DNA of 60,000 bases. Origin: Glandiceps talaboti (taxonomy: Eukaryota > Hemichordata > Enteropneusta > Spengelidae). Shown piece by piece: positions 35,225 to 47,400 of the stretch. The translations under genes were made by a program, and so were the position numbers. The number at the start of each line of letters is the position of its first letter. Position 1 is the stretch's first letter. The notes below the pieces were generated by a model. The model saw nothing but the letters and a program-made list of their open reading frames with translations, did no database searches and was not told where the DNA came from. Where the stretch lies: assembly GCF_964340395.1 (NCBI RefSeq), contig NC_135566.1:6991501-7051500 (forward strand). The letters run 5' to 3'.

Positions 35225-35920
35225 ACTGATTCATATTTCATCAGTTGTACTGAAACTAATGGAATGGCAAATAACTACTTCATATCATGATATTTGCCTT
35301 AAAATTTGACTGAAATATGACCAGTAGTATATGTGACATGCTTCATATTTAACCAGGTGTACTAAAATATGACTAATTTAATAAAATGGAGCAGTGGCCA
35401 ATGGAACGGCAACGTCTTTACTATATACACCTGGTGCACTGAAATATGACCAATGGTATACCACACTACTTCATACATTACCAGATGTACTTAAATGTGA
35501 CAATTACTCATATTTCACAAGGAGCAGTGGCCAATTGAATGGCAACAACTTCACTGTACACCTGGTGCACACTACCTCATATGTTACCAGGTGTGCTGAA
35601 ATATGACTAATGTAATACATTGAGCAGTGACGAATAGAATGGCAACATCTTCACTGTACACCTGGTACAATGAAACATGACCAATGATACACCACACCAC
35701 TTCATATATTACCAGGTGTACTGAAATATGACTACTAATATACTACTTCATATTTCACAAAGAGCCATGGCCAATGGAAAGGCTACAGCTTCACTATACA
35801 CCTAGTGCACCAAGACATGACCAATGGTATATACCACACGTCATGACATTTTACCAGGTGCACCGGCATTCAACCAATAGCACACCAACATGTTTACCAG
35901 GTGCAATAATTGATGAATTA
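35225..35920. repeat. Diverged long-unit repeat with CAGGTG and CCAAT motifs
   Basis: Modules ACCAGGTGTACTGAAATATG, ACCAATGGTATACCAC, GAGCAGTGGCCAATGGAA and TTCACTGTACACCTGGTGCA recur in a fixed order about four times; the GAGCAGTGGCC module starts near 35387, 35521, 35621 and 35761. Each module carries E-box (CAGGTG) or CCAAT-like sequences. Confidence 0.85.
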
Positions 35921-37773
35921 ACATGTCTCTACAACTACCAGAAAAATAGAATGCTTTTTCTCATAAATGAAACATCATCATGCTTTGCTTTGTATCACAG
36001 GAAAAATTTTCAATAATTGTACTAATTTACACATTCAAAAAAAAAAAAGAAGCACCTATACATTAACATGTAATTTGTGTTGAGAACCTAACATTTCTGT
36101 GCAGGTGTCATGGCCTTAAAATTTACTATCACGACAGCTGATTGGAGAGGTGTACCTCTACTAACCAATCATATCATTTCTACTTTCCTCATGGCCAATA
36201 AAACTTTACAATACTTGGACTGAGACCTGCCAGAGTAATACCTGTGACAACTTTAGTACAACATACAGAGACACTACAATCATCAACTATCTTCATATTA
36301 ACAATTCTCTGGTATTATTTTGTCTACTTAAACTCTCTGCTTTGTCACCTTACACAAAAAAAACAATAAATATGTTCTATGTACTATGATCTACAGTATC
36401 TTGCTTTACTTTGCACAATGTGGGCCAAAATATATATTTAATTTACTCAGTGGCTGGCCATGGTACTGGTATAATATTGGGAACTACATGAAGAGAATAG
36501 ACAGCAATTACTGGAATACTGCTATGGTCAAATTTCCTCCTCTGGACTGCCATGGACGTTTGTCATAATTTAAAGCACCCGCTTAGAATTTTCAAATTTT
36601 TGTAATTGATTGCAACAGATTTTTATACTGATCAGATATATCGATAGTGCATTTGTTAGTTTTGTGGTTGAAAGGACAAATTGAAAATTGATTTGCAATG
36701 CACACACAGTAAAGTCAATCAGTCATTACACTCTTTTAAAAAACCTGGCTTGAAAATGGTAGTAATATAAATACTTCTGGGTTGTGTTACGATATTTGTA
36801 TGAAGTAAGGAAGGACGTCACTGCTGTAAGGGCATGATCATCAATTATTTTCAAGGGATACAAACTTGAACTTCTGAATTTTCACTGTAGTCATCATTAG
36901 GTAAAGATGAAATACACACCCTTATCAGATCATCTACCAATTTACATTTCTCAATTCTTGCTACTTGCTGTGATATTTTACATGGTACTAGGGGGTCCAT
37001 TATCGTACCACCTAACATTATGGGTAAAAGGTCGACAACTTCTAACTCAAAACTCGGAATGGGTTGTTTACTGTAAGATCATCTATTTGTATTATGTAAA
37101 TGGTATCTTTTGTGCGACTTAAAAAAAAAAATTCATTTCATATTTTGTTGTCATTCTTCAAATTTTATAAGATTAATATATATATACAAAAATTTCAATC
37201 ACGTGGTTGAAGTCTGCTGACTCTAAGTGTTGACGTTTATCTACTATGTTGTGCATGGCAAGTGAATAATTATGACTTACTTGCGCAAGATTTGCCGAAG
37301 AGTTTCAACAATAAACTCAGTGTGTAATATACCTGAAACACACACTAATGATCCTATTTCTTTCCACAAATTCTTCAAGGTAAAGCTGGTATATTTCAGA
37401 CAGCGAAATCTTGACAACCTAAATCTGTAAAAATTGAGCACCGAGTTATGAATGACCTGTTTACAGTTATTGTGACGGACAACGTTCCAAGGACTGCTGG
37501 ACCTGTGTAAGTGTGACCTTTATCAAGTGTAACTTCCCTGATCATTGGCTGAAACCTCTAAGTTTTGTAGTTTTTTGTAACAGCAGTGAAGTTGCTAGAT
37601 ATGCAATCGGTTGACAGTGACGACACAAACACTCGGTTGGTAAGTTACAATCTGTTGTAATAATGTAGACTTCCTTCAATGAATTCTATGTGTTTGTTGA
37701 TAACTAAAAATCCACTGATTTGCGAAAGTAGCCGAAGTTCCAAGACATCTCTGTGCTTACTTACAGCAAATAC

Positions 37774-37779
37774 TTTATT
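37774..37779 (-). terminator. Candidate polyadenylation signal AATAAA of LIS1
   Basis: First exact AATAAA on the minus strand that I noticed downstream of the LIS1 stop codon, about 630 nt away. Vertebrate LIS1 transcripts have long 3' UTRs, so the real end may be further left. Confidence 0.35.
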
Positions 37780-38407
37780 GATAATAGCATTGTTTCAAGT
37801 ATACTTTTAGTATTAGTGTGATAAGCTATAAGTACTGTTTTTCAATTCATAAGCTGCCAATGCAATGGTTCACATTTTATACATGACCAAAGCACATTCA
37901 TTTTTTTCAAAATTATGACTTGTTAGCTAGCACCCCACCCTCACCAAGAATTTACAGGGTATTGTATTTAACTTCTTTTCTTTTTTTGTCGAGTTAGAAA
38001 TACATATTTTAAGAGCAAGAGGCTAGAAGGATAAATACAAGAATCTGTCCTACAAACTCCATGGCTTTAGAGTTACAGTTTCCAGTAGCTTCTACTCTCT
38101 TCTGTAGTTTTTGTTTAGCTCCACTACATTCAAAAAACATGGCAAAACAGTTCTGTCACAATATATTTTTATCAATATTCATTTTTCACAGTTCCACCAA
38201 TACGGCATATACACATATATAAAACAATGACTAGAGAAGCAATGTCTTTTTTTTTTTAAATTCGTAGAATATTTATCATTGTAACAGATATGCCATATGT
38301 GGGTATAACTTCACTGGGAATTTTGCTTCACGTTGCAATGGTCCAAAGTTCTGCTTCTTGGTATAACATCTTCTATTTCTTTTCGTCTTGAGTTGTGATA
38401 GCCAGCA

Positions 38408-38481
38408 TCAACGGCACTCCCACACTTTGACGGTCAGGTCAACACTGCCGGTGATAACGAATGGCGCACTCCTGTGGAAAT
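38408..38481 (-). CDS. PAFAH1B1: LIS1 last coding exon and stop
   Basis: [20 protein letters not shown] then WECR and TGA, the invariant LIS1 C-terminus. Vertebrates have DQTVKVW; here Leu replaces Gln. Acceptor ttcgtag|ATTTCC. Confidence 0.97.
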
Positions 38482-41400
38482 CTACGAAAGAGATCAACAA
38501 TATCACTATAGTATATTTGGTTCAACAGTGACCTATGACCTGTGACCCCTATGACCCCCATATGACCTGTGACCCAAAGACAGCACATCAGTAGGGTGTG
38601 ACACCAAGATGTAGTACATCAAAACCTATTAAGCATTCTTTTCAACCAAAAATGCTACCCTCTATGCATTACTGAGCAGATACCAAAATGATAGCATCAT
38701 TTCGGATGATAGTCTGTCACATACAATGTGTTGAGGAAACCTATTATCTACTAATGAAGGCCGGAATGACATAATGTATCTTAATTTGAGAGGTATACTG
38801 AATTCAAACTTGCCTTGCAGATTGAAATTGGAGGTAGAAACATTATGCCAAAAATATTTGGAAGGAACATACCCTATTTCAAACTCTTTCCCTGAAATGA
38901 ACACATTCTAGTTTACATTGGATGGCTGCGAAAGTATAGATAAAAGGGGTGCAAAACCACATGTCTATACATGTGATGAAAAGCTCTAAAATTAATGGAA
39001 TATTTGAAAAGATAGGAGAGAGGGCACAAGAGGGTTCACTACTACAATGTGTACTTACCAAGGGAAGTGACAAAATGCTGATGTGCTTCTAGCGTCTTCA
39101 TGCATCGTTTATTCTTATAGTCCCATATCCGTAGAGTCTTATCATCAGCTGCACTCACTATGTACTTGCCTGCCGGATGGAACAAGACGCCACGCACCCA
39201 GTTGTCATGTCCCACCTTGACGGAAAAATCACAATTTTTACTCGTGTAAGCCCAATTTGATGAGTTCTGATGACCTCTTTACACAAATTGTTACCATGGA
39301 AACATGTATACAGTGAGTGACCCCTGTTTTCAACCAATTAGTATAATTGTTGAATATTTTTGCAAAAAGGTTGGTAAAATTGACATGACTCAAAAAAGTG
39401 ACATACTCATGATACTGTTGTACTTCTTAAATTCAAAATGTTTGTATGATCTTTTAGTAATTCAGTTTTTAGGGCTAGGTGGTGTCAATGGGACAACTAA
39501 TGTCTGTCGATGCAGAAAATGTATGAACATATCAATTGGTCAGTTGGTATAGCAACAAACATATCAATTGGTCAGTTGGTATAGCAACAAACATATCAAT
39601 TGGTCAGTTTCTTTCTATACATCAGTTTCGATAGTTGGTAGATGTCAACAGGGCAACTAATTTCTGTACCTACAAACTTACAGGTTTAATAACAAGTTAT
39701 AGTAAAGATGGTTAGACTATGTCATCCGTGCGGGTGTACAGACTTTGTTAAAGGCCCATGTGCAATTAGGACTAAAATTTGGATGTGAACGATATAATAG
39801 TTGTCTGGCACAACTATAGAATAAGTTAGTCTGGAACAAAAGAATGGCCCTATCTAATCATTGTTGCTCCACTAATAAGATACAAGTAATCCAAGTCCAT
39901 GGGATTCTAACATCGGGGTTTAAATCTGAGAGACTGAGTAAGTTAACAGTCTTACCAGTGACATGACACAGACTCCAGCACTGATATCCCATAACTTGAT
40001 AGTCTTGTCACGAGATCCTGATATCAGGAATGGACTATTCCGACCTTTCTTGGTCTGCAATCAAAGTACCACTATTATCAGTACACAGTACACACACAGG
40101 TTTCTTACACATTTCAGGACTACATGTATATTTGGAAAGAATGTCACAACAACGGTGATCAACTTTTCAAAATAATCTTGCACTGGTTTTTGAAATGTTG
40201 AAATGCCAAGAGAGCGTCCATTGATGTACTTGGACCTTGTTACCAACACATACAGGAGATTATGATGAACAGTTCATAAATAGTAATGAATTGTTTATAT
40301 TCGTTACTATTTATTATGCACGTTCCCAAACTAATGGACTGTTCTTTCCAAATAAACAGGTACATACTGTTAACCGGCACATACTGAATTATATGCTACA
40401 GATAAAGAATTCAGAGAGAGGTGTTCCTGGCTCCTTATAGCATAGCAAGATTTGCAGTATGGGATAGGCATATGTATATATTAACGACTGTTCAATATTC
40501 ATTCAATTTACTGGTATTTGGCATTCCAGTGCCCAATCTCAAGGGTAATGGTGCATATATAAAGCTGACCACTAGGGGGCAATGTTACGAGCATTTCGGT
40601 GACTGACCATGTCAGAGATACTGGTTACAACTGACCACTAGTGGAAAGTGTGGTCAGTTAGTTACTGGTACTTGGTATTTCAATACCCAATCTCAAGGAT
40701 AATTGTTACAACTTACAGCTGACCACTAGGGGCAGCGGGGTTAGCCATTACTAACTGTTTGATATATTTCAGTGCCTAATCTCAGGATACTGGTTACAAC
40801 TGACCACTAGGGGGCAGTGTAGTTAACCACTAGCAAGTATTTGACATTTCAATGGCCAAAATACTAGCTACAACTGACCACTAGAGGGCAGTGTTTCAGC
40901 CAAAAGTGGATGATATATTTCAAAATACCATCTCAGAGAAACTGAACATCATTGTATTAATTTGCTGAATACCTACATGACCTGGGTTATCTACCTCAGC
41001 TGATGGCTAATTTTGAAAGACATGATCTTGCTTTGTAGAGAAAATGTCACCTTGGTTTAACTGTGTAATTACATACAGCGAGTCAAACTGACAACTATAG
41101 TATTGCTGTGCAACATGGAACCAGGAAATGAATGATTGAATAGGCTATCAGAGGAAACAGAGAGAGTTAGAAATGTGATAACATTATAGAGTTAGCAAGA
41201 AGACCTACTGAGAGGGAGAAAGATGTGTGATGAATATCAACATGTATACTGCTTGTATCAGTGAAATCCATCTGTCAACTATGCATACTGCCATAGTGAT
41301 TGGCTATATATATCATATCAAATGTGATGTGTTTTTGCTTAACTGTCTCACAAACCACTTGTAATGCCAAAACAATTACACCTAGCTCCAAATGGCAGTT

Positions 41401-44400
41401 ATTAGGATGCCTGTTTGTAGATATCAACATACTATTTGCTAATGTAAATTACGTCGCTCTTGTGCTCATTTCAACGAGGGCATATTTACATATTGACGTT
41501 ATTTGAATATGGTCAATTTAGGCTGATGTAAGCTAGTACTACCCATTGCGACCAATCAGTTTGAGTATACTTTCTCAGTCCAATCGGTTTGAGAGTGTGA
41601 TTTTCAAACAACATTAATCATTTGCCGTTGCTAGCAATAGAAGTAATTTGTAAGACAGCAAATCAAAAACACAGATCACGGTGAAAACCAACGGGTTAGG
41701 ATCTTGCTTGAAGTAATACACAATAACATTCAGATGAAATATATACCATTTTCAGCTAAAGTATGGAGTGGATTGGCAAACATATGTATTGAATTCCATG
41801 TGGTGTTATACGTATTTGTATTTTTGATATTGAGAATCATTTCATTGTAATTTCTATATTAGCCTTCATACAAACTTTTGAGTATGTAGCACAATTAATT
41901 GTATGGTATGCATAGTTGATAGGTGGATCACACTCCAACAAGCAATACTGTAAAATTCGTGGTTTGATTTCACAAGTATGTTCACTTCAGCTTCACCCTT
42001 TGCCACCCAATCACACATACACATCTTGAACAAACCAAATTCTTATGAATGCTTCACTAAAAGTATGCAAATACACATACTGCAAGTCTCATTGTATGCA
42101 CATGAACCCATACGAATAACGTTAGCTGGAAGTTCTATTCTGTACTTCTGGTCAATGTCATGTCCATGGGGATTCACACGCATACAATGAGATTCACAAT
42201 ATGTGTATTATGTTGACAGTCAGATTCTTCTAGTTTTGTGCATTTTAACAGCTGATTCCATTCAAATTACAATTTTTACTTTTTACATTTTTCAGAAAAA
42301 TATTTGAATATAATAGACCAAGCGTTAGTGACCAGTTGTCAAAATTTACTTTTATAACTTTACGATCCATCAGTATCACCATGCAAGAAATAAATTACAG
42401 ATTTTTTGAATTATTCTGTTCTATTTCAAATATCTTTGCTGTTACAAATGGTAACACACAATCAATGAATCAATGAAATGGTGCGTTTTCCAATTTAACA
42501 GACCAATCACACGAAATGAATAACCTAACATACCGTATTTCAATGAAAGATTTTAACACACAAGAAGTACTAAGTAAGCCATGACAAATCTTGAAATGTG
42601 TCTATTCTATCAGAATCTAAAAGGAAAGTAATTAAGAGGGTGGTGTGCGACAGGAAAGCCTTTACATCCTAGGAGAAGGAAAGCCAGGAAGAAAAGGTTG
42701 CCAAAAAAAACTACCATGCAAAAAAAAGTCACGCAAAATAAAAATAATACCTGATCTTTAACTGTAGTGTCATTTGTGAGCTGTGGAAAGCAAAAAATAA
42801 CAATTAGAGTCCACAGCATATCAAGCTACACTTCTACAAACATTGCAAACATATGAACACTTGGAAAACATGGCAAGTGACATTTTGGGTTGATAGCAAA
42901 ATAAAAAAACGAAACAAAACACCAATTATATAAAACACCATTACATTCAAAGTATTTCAAATACATTCCGACAGAAAAAGATTCATTTCAGAGAAAAAAA
43001 TTTGAAAAAAATTCTAGGAATAAAGCATATCATCAGAAGTAGAAAATATCCCTTGGCTAATATCACTGGCAAGTTAATTTCTTGACTTCTGTTAGTTCAT
43101 TATTTATACCCAATGTTCTCCCGAAAGATTGCTCACAAACCAGAAACATTTCATCATGCAGCCGTTTTATCATTTTTGCATGAAAATGGAAAGACTTGGA
43201 TTATGGTTTTCATGATATCAAGAAAACATTCAGCAATCACATGAGGGCTTGCACTGTTGTTATTTTGTTTACACAGAATGTTGATTATCACCACGAATAA
43301 ACACAGACTGATATGCCAGACACAAGAAATGGACACATAAGTGTACATTTTGACATGATTGGGTACAATTGCTGCCTAAAAACTCCAGCTTCCACATTTT
43401 TGTTTCTTGTAAATCACCTTTGCCATCAAAACATTCTTATGACATCTTTATTATTGGCAAATCTCACACTGAAAGTATGTTCACAAAGTTAATTGATCAA
43501 CAGAAATACTAGACAATACATTGATAACAATTTCAATGCGAACAACAACATTCACTATTTGAAGGCACTGTGTGAGTGGATAGAAAGATAGTTCTGAACA
43601 CATCCGAGAGTGAATCGGAAGTTTGTATCTCACCTCTGAGCCAATAGCTTCATTAATTGTAGGAAGAGCAGACTCAGGTGCCCATGCTACACACTCTACC
43701 ACATGTTCGTGTTCTCGGAGCTCCAGCTTACATTCCTTGTTAGCCACTATCCAAACTCTAACAGTCTGGGGAAGAAATAAGAAAGATATCTTCAATAACT
43801 ACTTTTCAGATAAATACTGTGTACTGGGAACAAGGGCTTTATTTGGCAGATATTTGGACACTGACAACCATGAAAATGCGAATAATTTCACAAAATTTCT
43901 CCAACTTGGATGTTTGGTTTACTAATTTTCTGAGTGATTTCGATCTGATTTTTCACCATAATACCATAAACCTGGAACTTTGAGCTAAAGACTAATTTTT
44001 GCTTATTTTGCTGGACAACTAAAAAATATAAAACTAAACAGTGACTAAAATGCCTTTCTGTACATGAACACAATGTAACAATCTGGTAATTAGTGAAAAG
44101 TAGTCCTTGAGAACTAGTTGAAGACTGCATTATGCAAAATTTACTAGTATAACGTGATAGCCCAGATTACATGTAACATAAATGGAGTGACTGTCAAACA
44201 GGTGGTTTGCTTGAACTATTTGGGGTTAATCACTGATACTCATTTATCATGCAACAATAGTAGCTGTTCAAAAGGTATATCCTCAGTGGTTGCACATGCT
44301 TTGCAGGTTGTTACTTGTCGTGGACGAGCCTGTTTGATTGATTTTGCAATGTACCGGTACAGCCAGACACCTACCTGGTCATTGGAACAACTAGCAAGTA

Positions 44401-47400
44401 GTGAGCCATCAGGGTTGACTTTAACAGACCTAACCCATTCCCTATGGCCAGTAAATGTTTTAACACAGTATCTGTGAACATACAAGCAATCAACAGTCTG
44501 TTGAGGTAAGTTTGTTACAGTTACAGGTAGAGGTGTTGCTTTGTTAAGAGATGGCATAAAATAAATCCGTACAAATCAATGCTGTTTCAACTCCACGGCA
44601 CACTGCTATTTGAAAATTGGTCTGACTTTAAATGTGGACATAAATGCAATTGAAGGATGCTACAATGTGAAACACGGCAATAGATAATTTTATTACAGAG
44701 GTTACGTATCTGGAGTGCACCTTGGTGAGGTCATCTGCACGAAATCTCTGTGGGGCATATATTGCACTCATTTATTGTGAACCCTCACTTCTGGTCAAAA
44801 AGGTGCTTCTGACTAATGCTTTTAATAGTAGTGGTGAAATTTGAAATCTCATGTTTGTGGTAACTCTACTATGGCATATTGCAGATGATAATTTACATCT
44901 GTTGATGTCTCATTAGTATGACTCACCCTGTGGCTACTTCCCACATCTTGATGGTCTTATCCCTGGACGATGTCACTAGGAAGTCACCACTTGGCATGAA
45001 GCACACAGATGACACATTGTGATCGTGGCCATGCATTGTCTTTATACACTCGTAACTGTTGAAGTCCCATAATTTTATAGTCATGTCTGCAGAGCATGAT
45101 GCTGAAGGGGAAAACACAACAACATGGTTTACAAACTTTAATATAGAATATATTATATCATGCACAAGCTAAGTTAAACAAAAAATATGGAATATATACT
45201 CTGGTCGTTCTATGTCACTACAATGTGTCACTATGTCACTGGTTCTGCTTTGTTCGAAATATGTTCAAATATGTCTTTAGACATGATGTTTTTTACACAC
45301 GGATAACTTCAAATGCAAATATACAGTTGGTGTGTAGAAGTAGACAAGTTACGTGTTGATTATAAGTAGGAAATTAAACATTTGAAGCTGTTAAAATCAT
45401 CAAGTCTGTGTGTAATTTTTTCCAGTAGACGCCTTTTTTTACTGCATTATAAACAAATAGCAATGTTTTGTGATTGGGTAAAGGATACTGCTGCATGTGT
45501 TGTATCTCTGTTATTGTTACTCTACCGTCAAATTGTGTCTCTCTTTGTGTTAAAAACATCATATCACATGAATGAAACACCAAGGCAACTTCATTTCTCC
45601 TGTAATATCAACCATAAATCAAAACTATGCCACACTGAATGGCTAACAGTTTGACTCAATAACTATTGTGAAACCACCACATTATACAGGAAGATCTTTC
45701 TTTCATAGTGATGTGGCTCTACTTGTGTACTACTATAATATTATAATATGAATCTTACCTAGTAGTTTTCCATTCTGGTCAAATGCTATGTCTTGGACAG
45801 AGTCTGTATGTCCTTTGAGGGTTTTTTCATAGTCACCTGTTTCATAGTCCCAAACCTGTGAAGTCACATACATGTAGATAATAAGATGCACTATTCTTGA
45901 ACTTTATAGATAGATGCACCATTACGTTGCTTGGCATAGTTTCTGATGCATGTTTCAAAATTTATTTTCTTAGCAAGACTGAAGAGCACTTAACTAAAAA
46001 TCTATATTTTCATCCTAGCCTGTTTTGTAACAATGGTAATGAAGGAAGCAAGTAACTGGGTGTTGTATGGGGAGATTTGTGATGCATCTTGGAACCATGT
46101 CTATTGGTAATCTATGTAAAAAAAACCTTAAGATTATCATGACATTCCTATCTATATTATGCATATACCATTTATAATTTGATTGAAGAAACTGTATAAG
46201 CTAGCCACTTTACCGGGTTAAATAACCAGGTTTCTAACATTGACTATTTGGGTTACAAGAATTGGCGTGTTCTTGCAGATGATTTAATGTGCCACTAATG
46301 CACAGCAGTTTCTTGTAACACATCAAAATTTGGCGTTTCTCAATCCTCTATCTTTTAGTATGTGGTGAACTCACAAGAAGATAATTTTTTATCATTTCAA
46401 CTCAAAACAAAAATATTTGTCTTGTATAAGAGACACTGACAAGAACTACAGAATACTTAGTATTTATTCCTTAATTGTACTAGCAGTAATAGAGATTTAC
46501 ATTGAAGTTATGTTAGGAAGCCATTTGAAATTTAGTGTTAAATTCAAACATTTACAAAGTACTTGTGCCAAAATCCATGGACAAGGATTTAAATCATTGT
46601 TATTTTTCATCAGTACATATATTTTCACATAAAAATCTATTCTGAATTCAAAATTTTAAATTTACGTGCAGTGACTGATATGTCATATTAAATTCATAGA
46701 ACCTAAGATTTTGATGCATATCATTTCAGTATACAAGACAGGACAGATGGATACAATCACTTCTGGGCATATAATATAGTCACGATGTATATATGCAGTG
46801 ATAAAATTAAATTATATTCTACTAAATTCTGTAAAATAATGATATTTACAATTCTCTTTTATATTATCTATCAAATGCATTTGATTGGCAATATTATCAG
46901 TTGTACAAGTTTTTTATTTTTTTTATTTTTTATTTATTTTATCTTGTGTGGGTTCTTTTGTCTACATGCATATTGTGTAGGTTGTGTTTGAAAAACGTAA
47001 ATTCTCAAGTGTCAGTGTCCCCACACTTCTGATTATTAACAGTGAATATGTACTATCACTATATACATTGTATCAGCAATCTCTAACATCTAACACCTAG
47101 TATAAGGTCAGCAGGGAAAAGTTGACACACACCCTTTTTTTTTGAGACAGGTAAATACAGTCCCTTGCCTGCTTGTGTCACCACATGGACAAATTGTTTT
47201 CAATACCATAATAATAATTTATTACATTACAACATGCTATATATTTGGTATACCATTTCTAAATATAGACAATTATATCGATCCAGACGGTTTTGTAAGA
47301 CCACAGAATGTAACATTATTATTGCTTATTTCACCAAATAAAATGGAACAACTAATTATTTTTCTCAGGACCAAGATATATAATATAGTTTTCCTAGTTC

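Larger units (their letters stand above)
28027..38407. other. Non-coding region between the candidate peptide ORF and LIS1
   Basis: No exon with recognisable domain content. The part next to 38408 must include the LIS1 3' UTR, whose length is unknown. Holds three minisatellites (29.2-30.1, 33.0-33.2 and 35.2-35.9 kb), a SINE fragment and a GT-rich stretch near 34240-34290. Confidence 0.5.
40055..43633. other. Largest LIS1 intron visible (3.6 kb)
   Basis: Carries the CTCF-like tandem array (40500-40935) and the probable microexon (42751-42780). The remainder is AT-rich with no recognised element. Confidence 0.7.
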
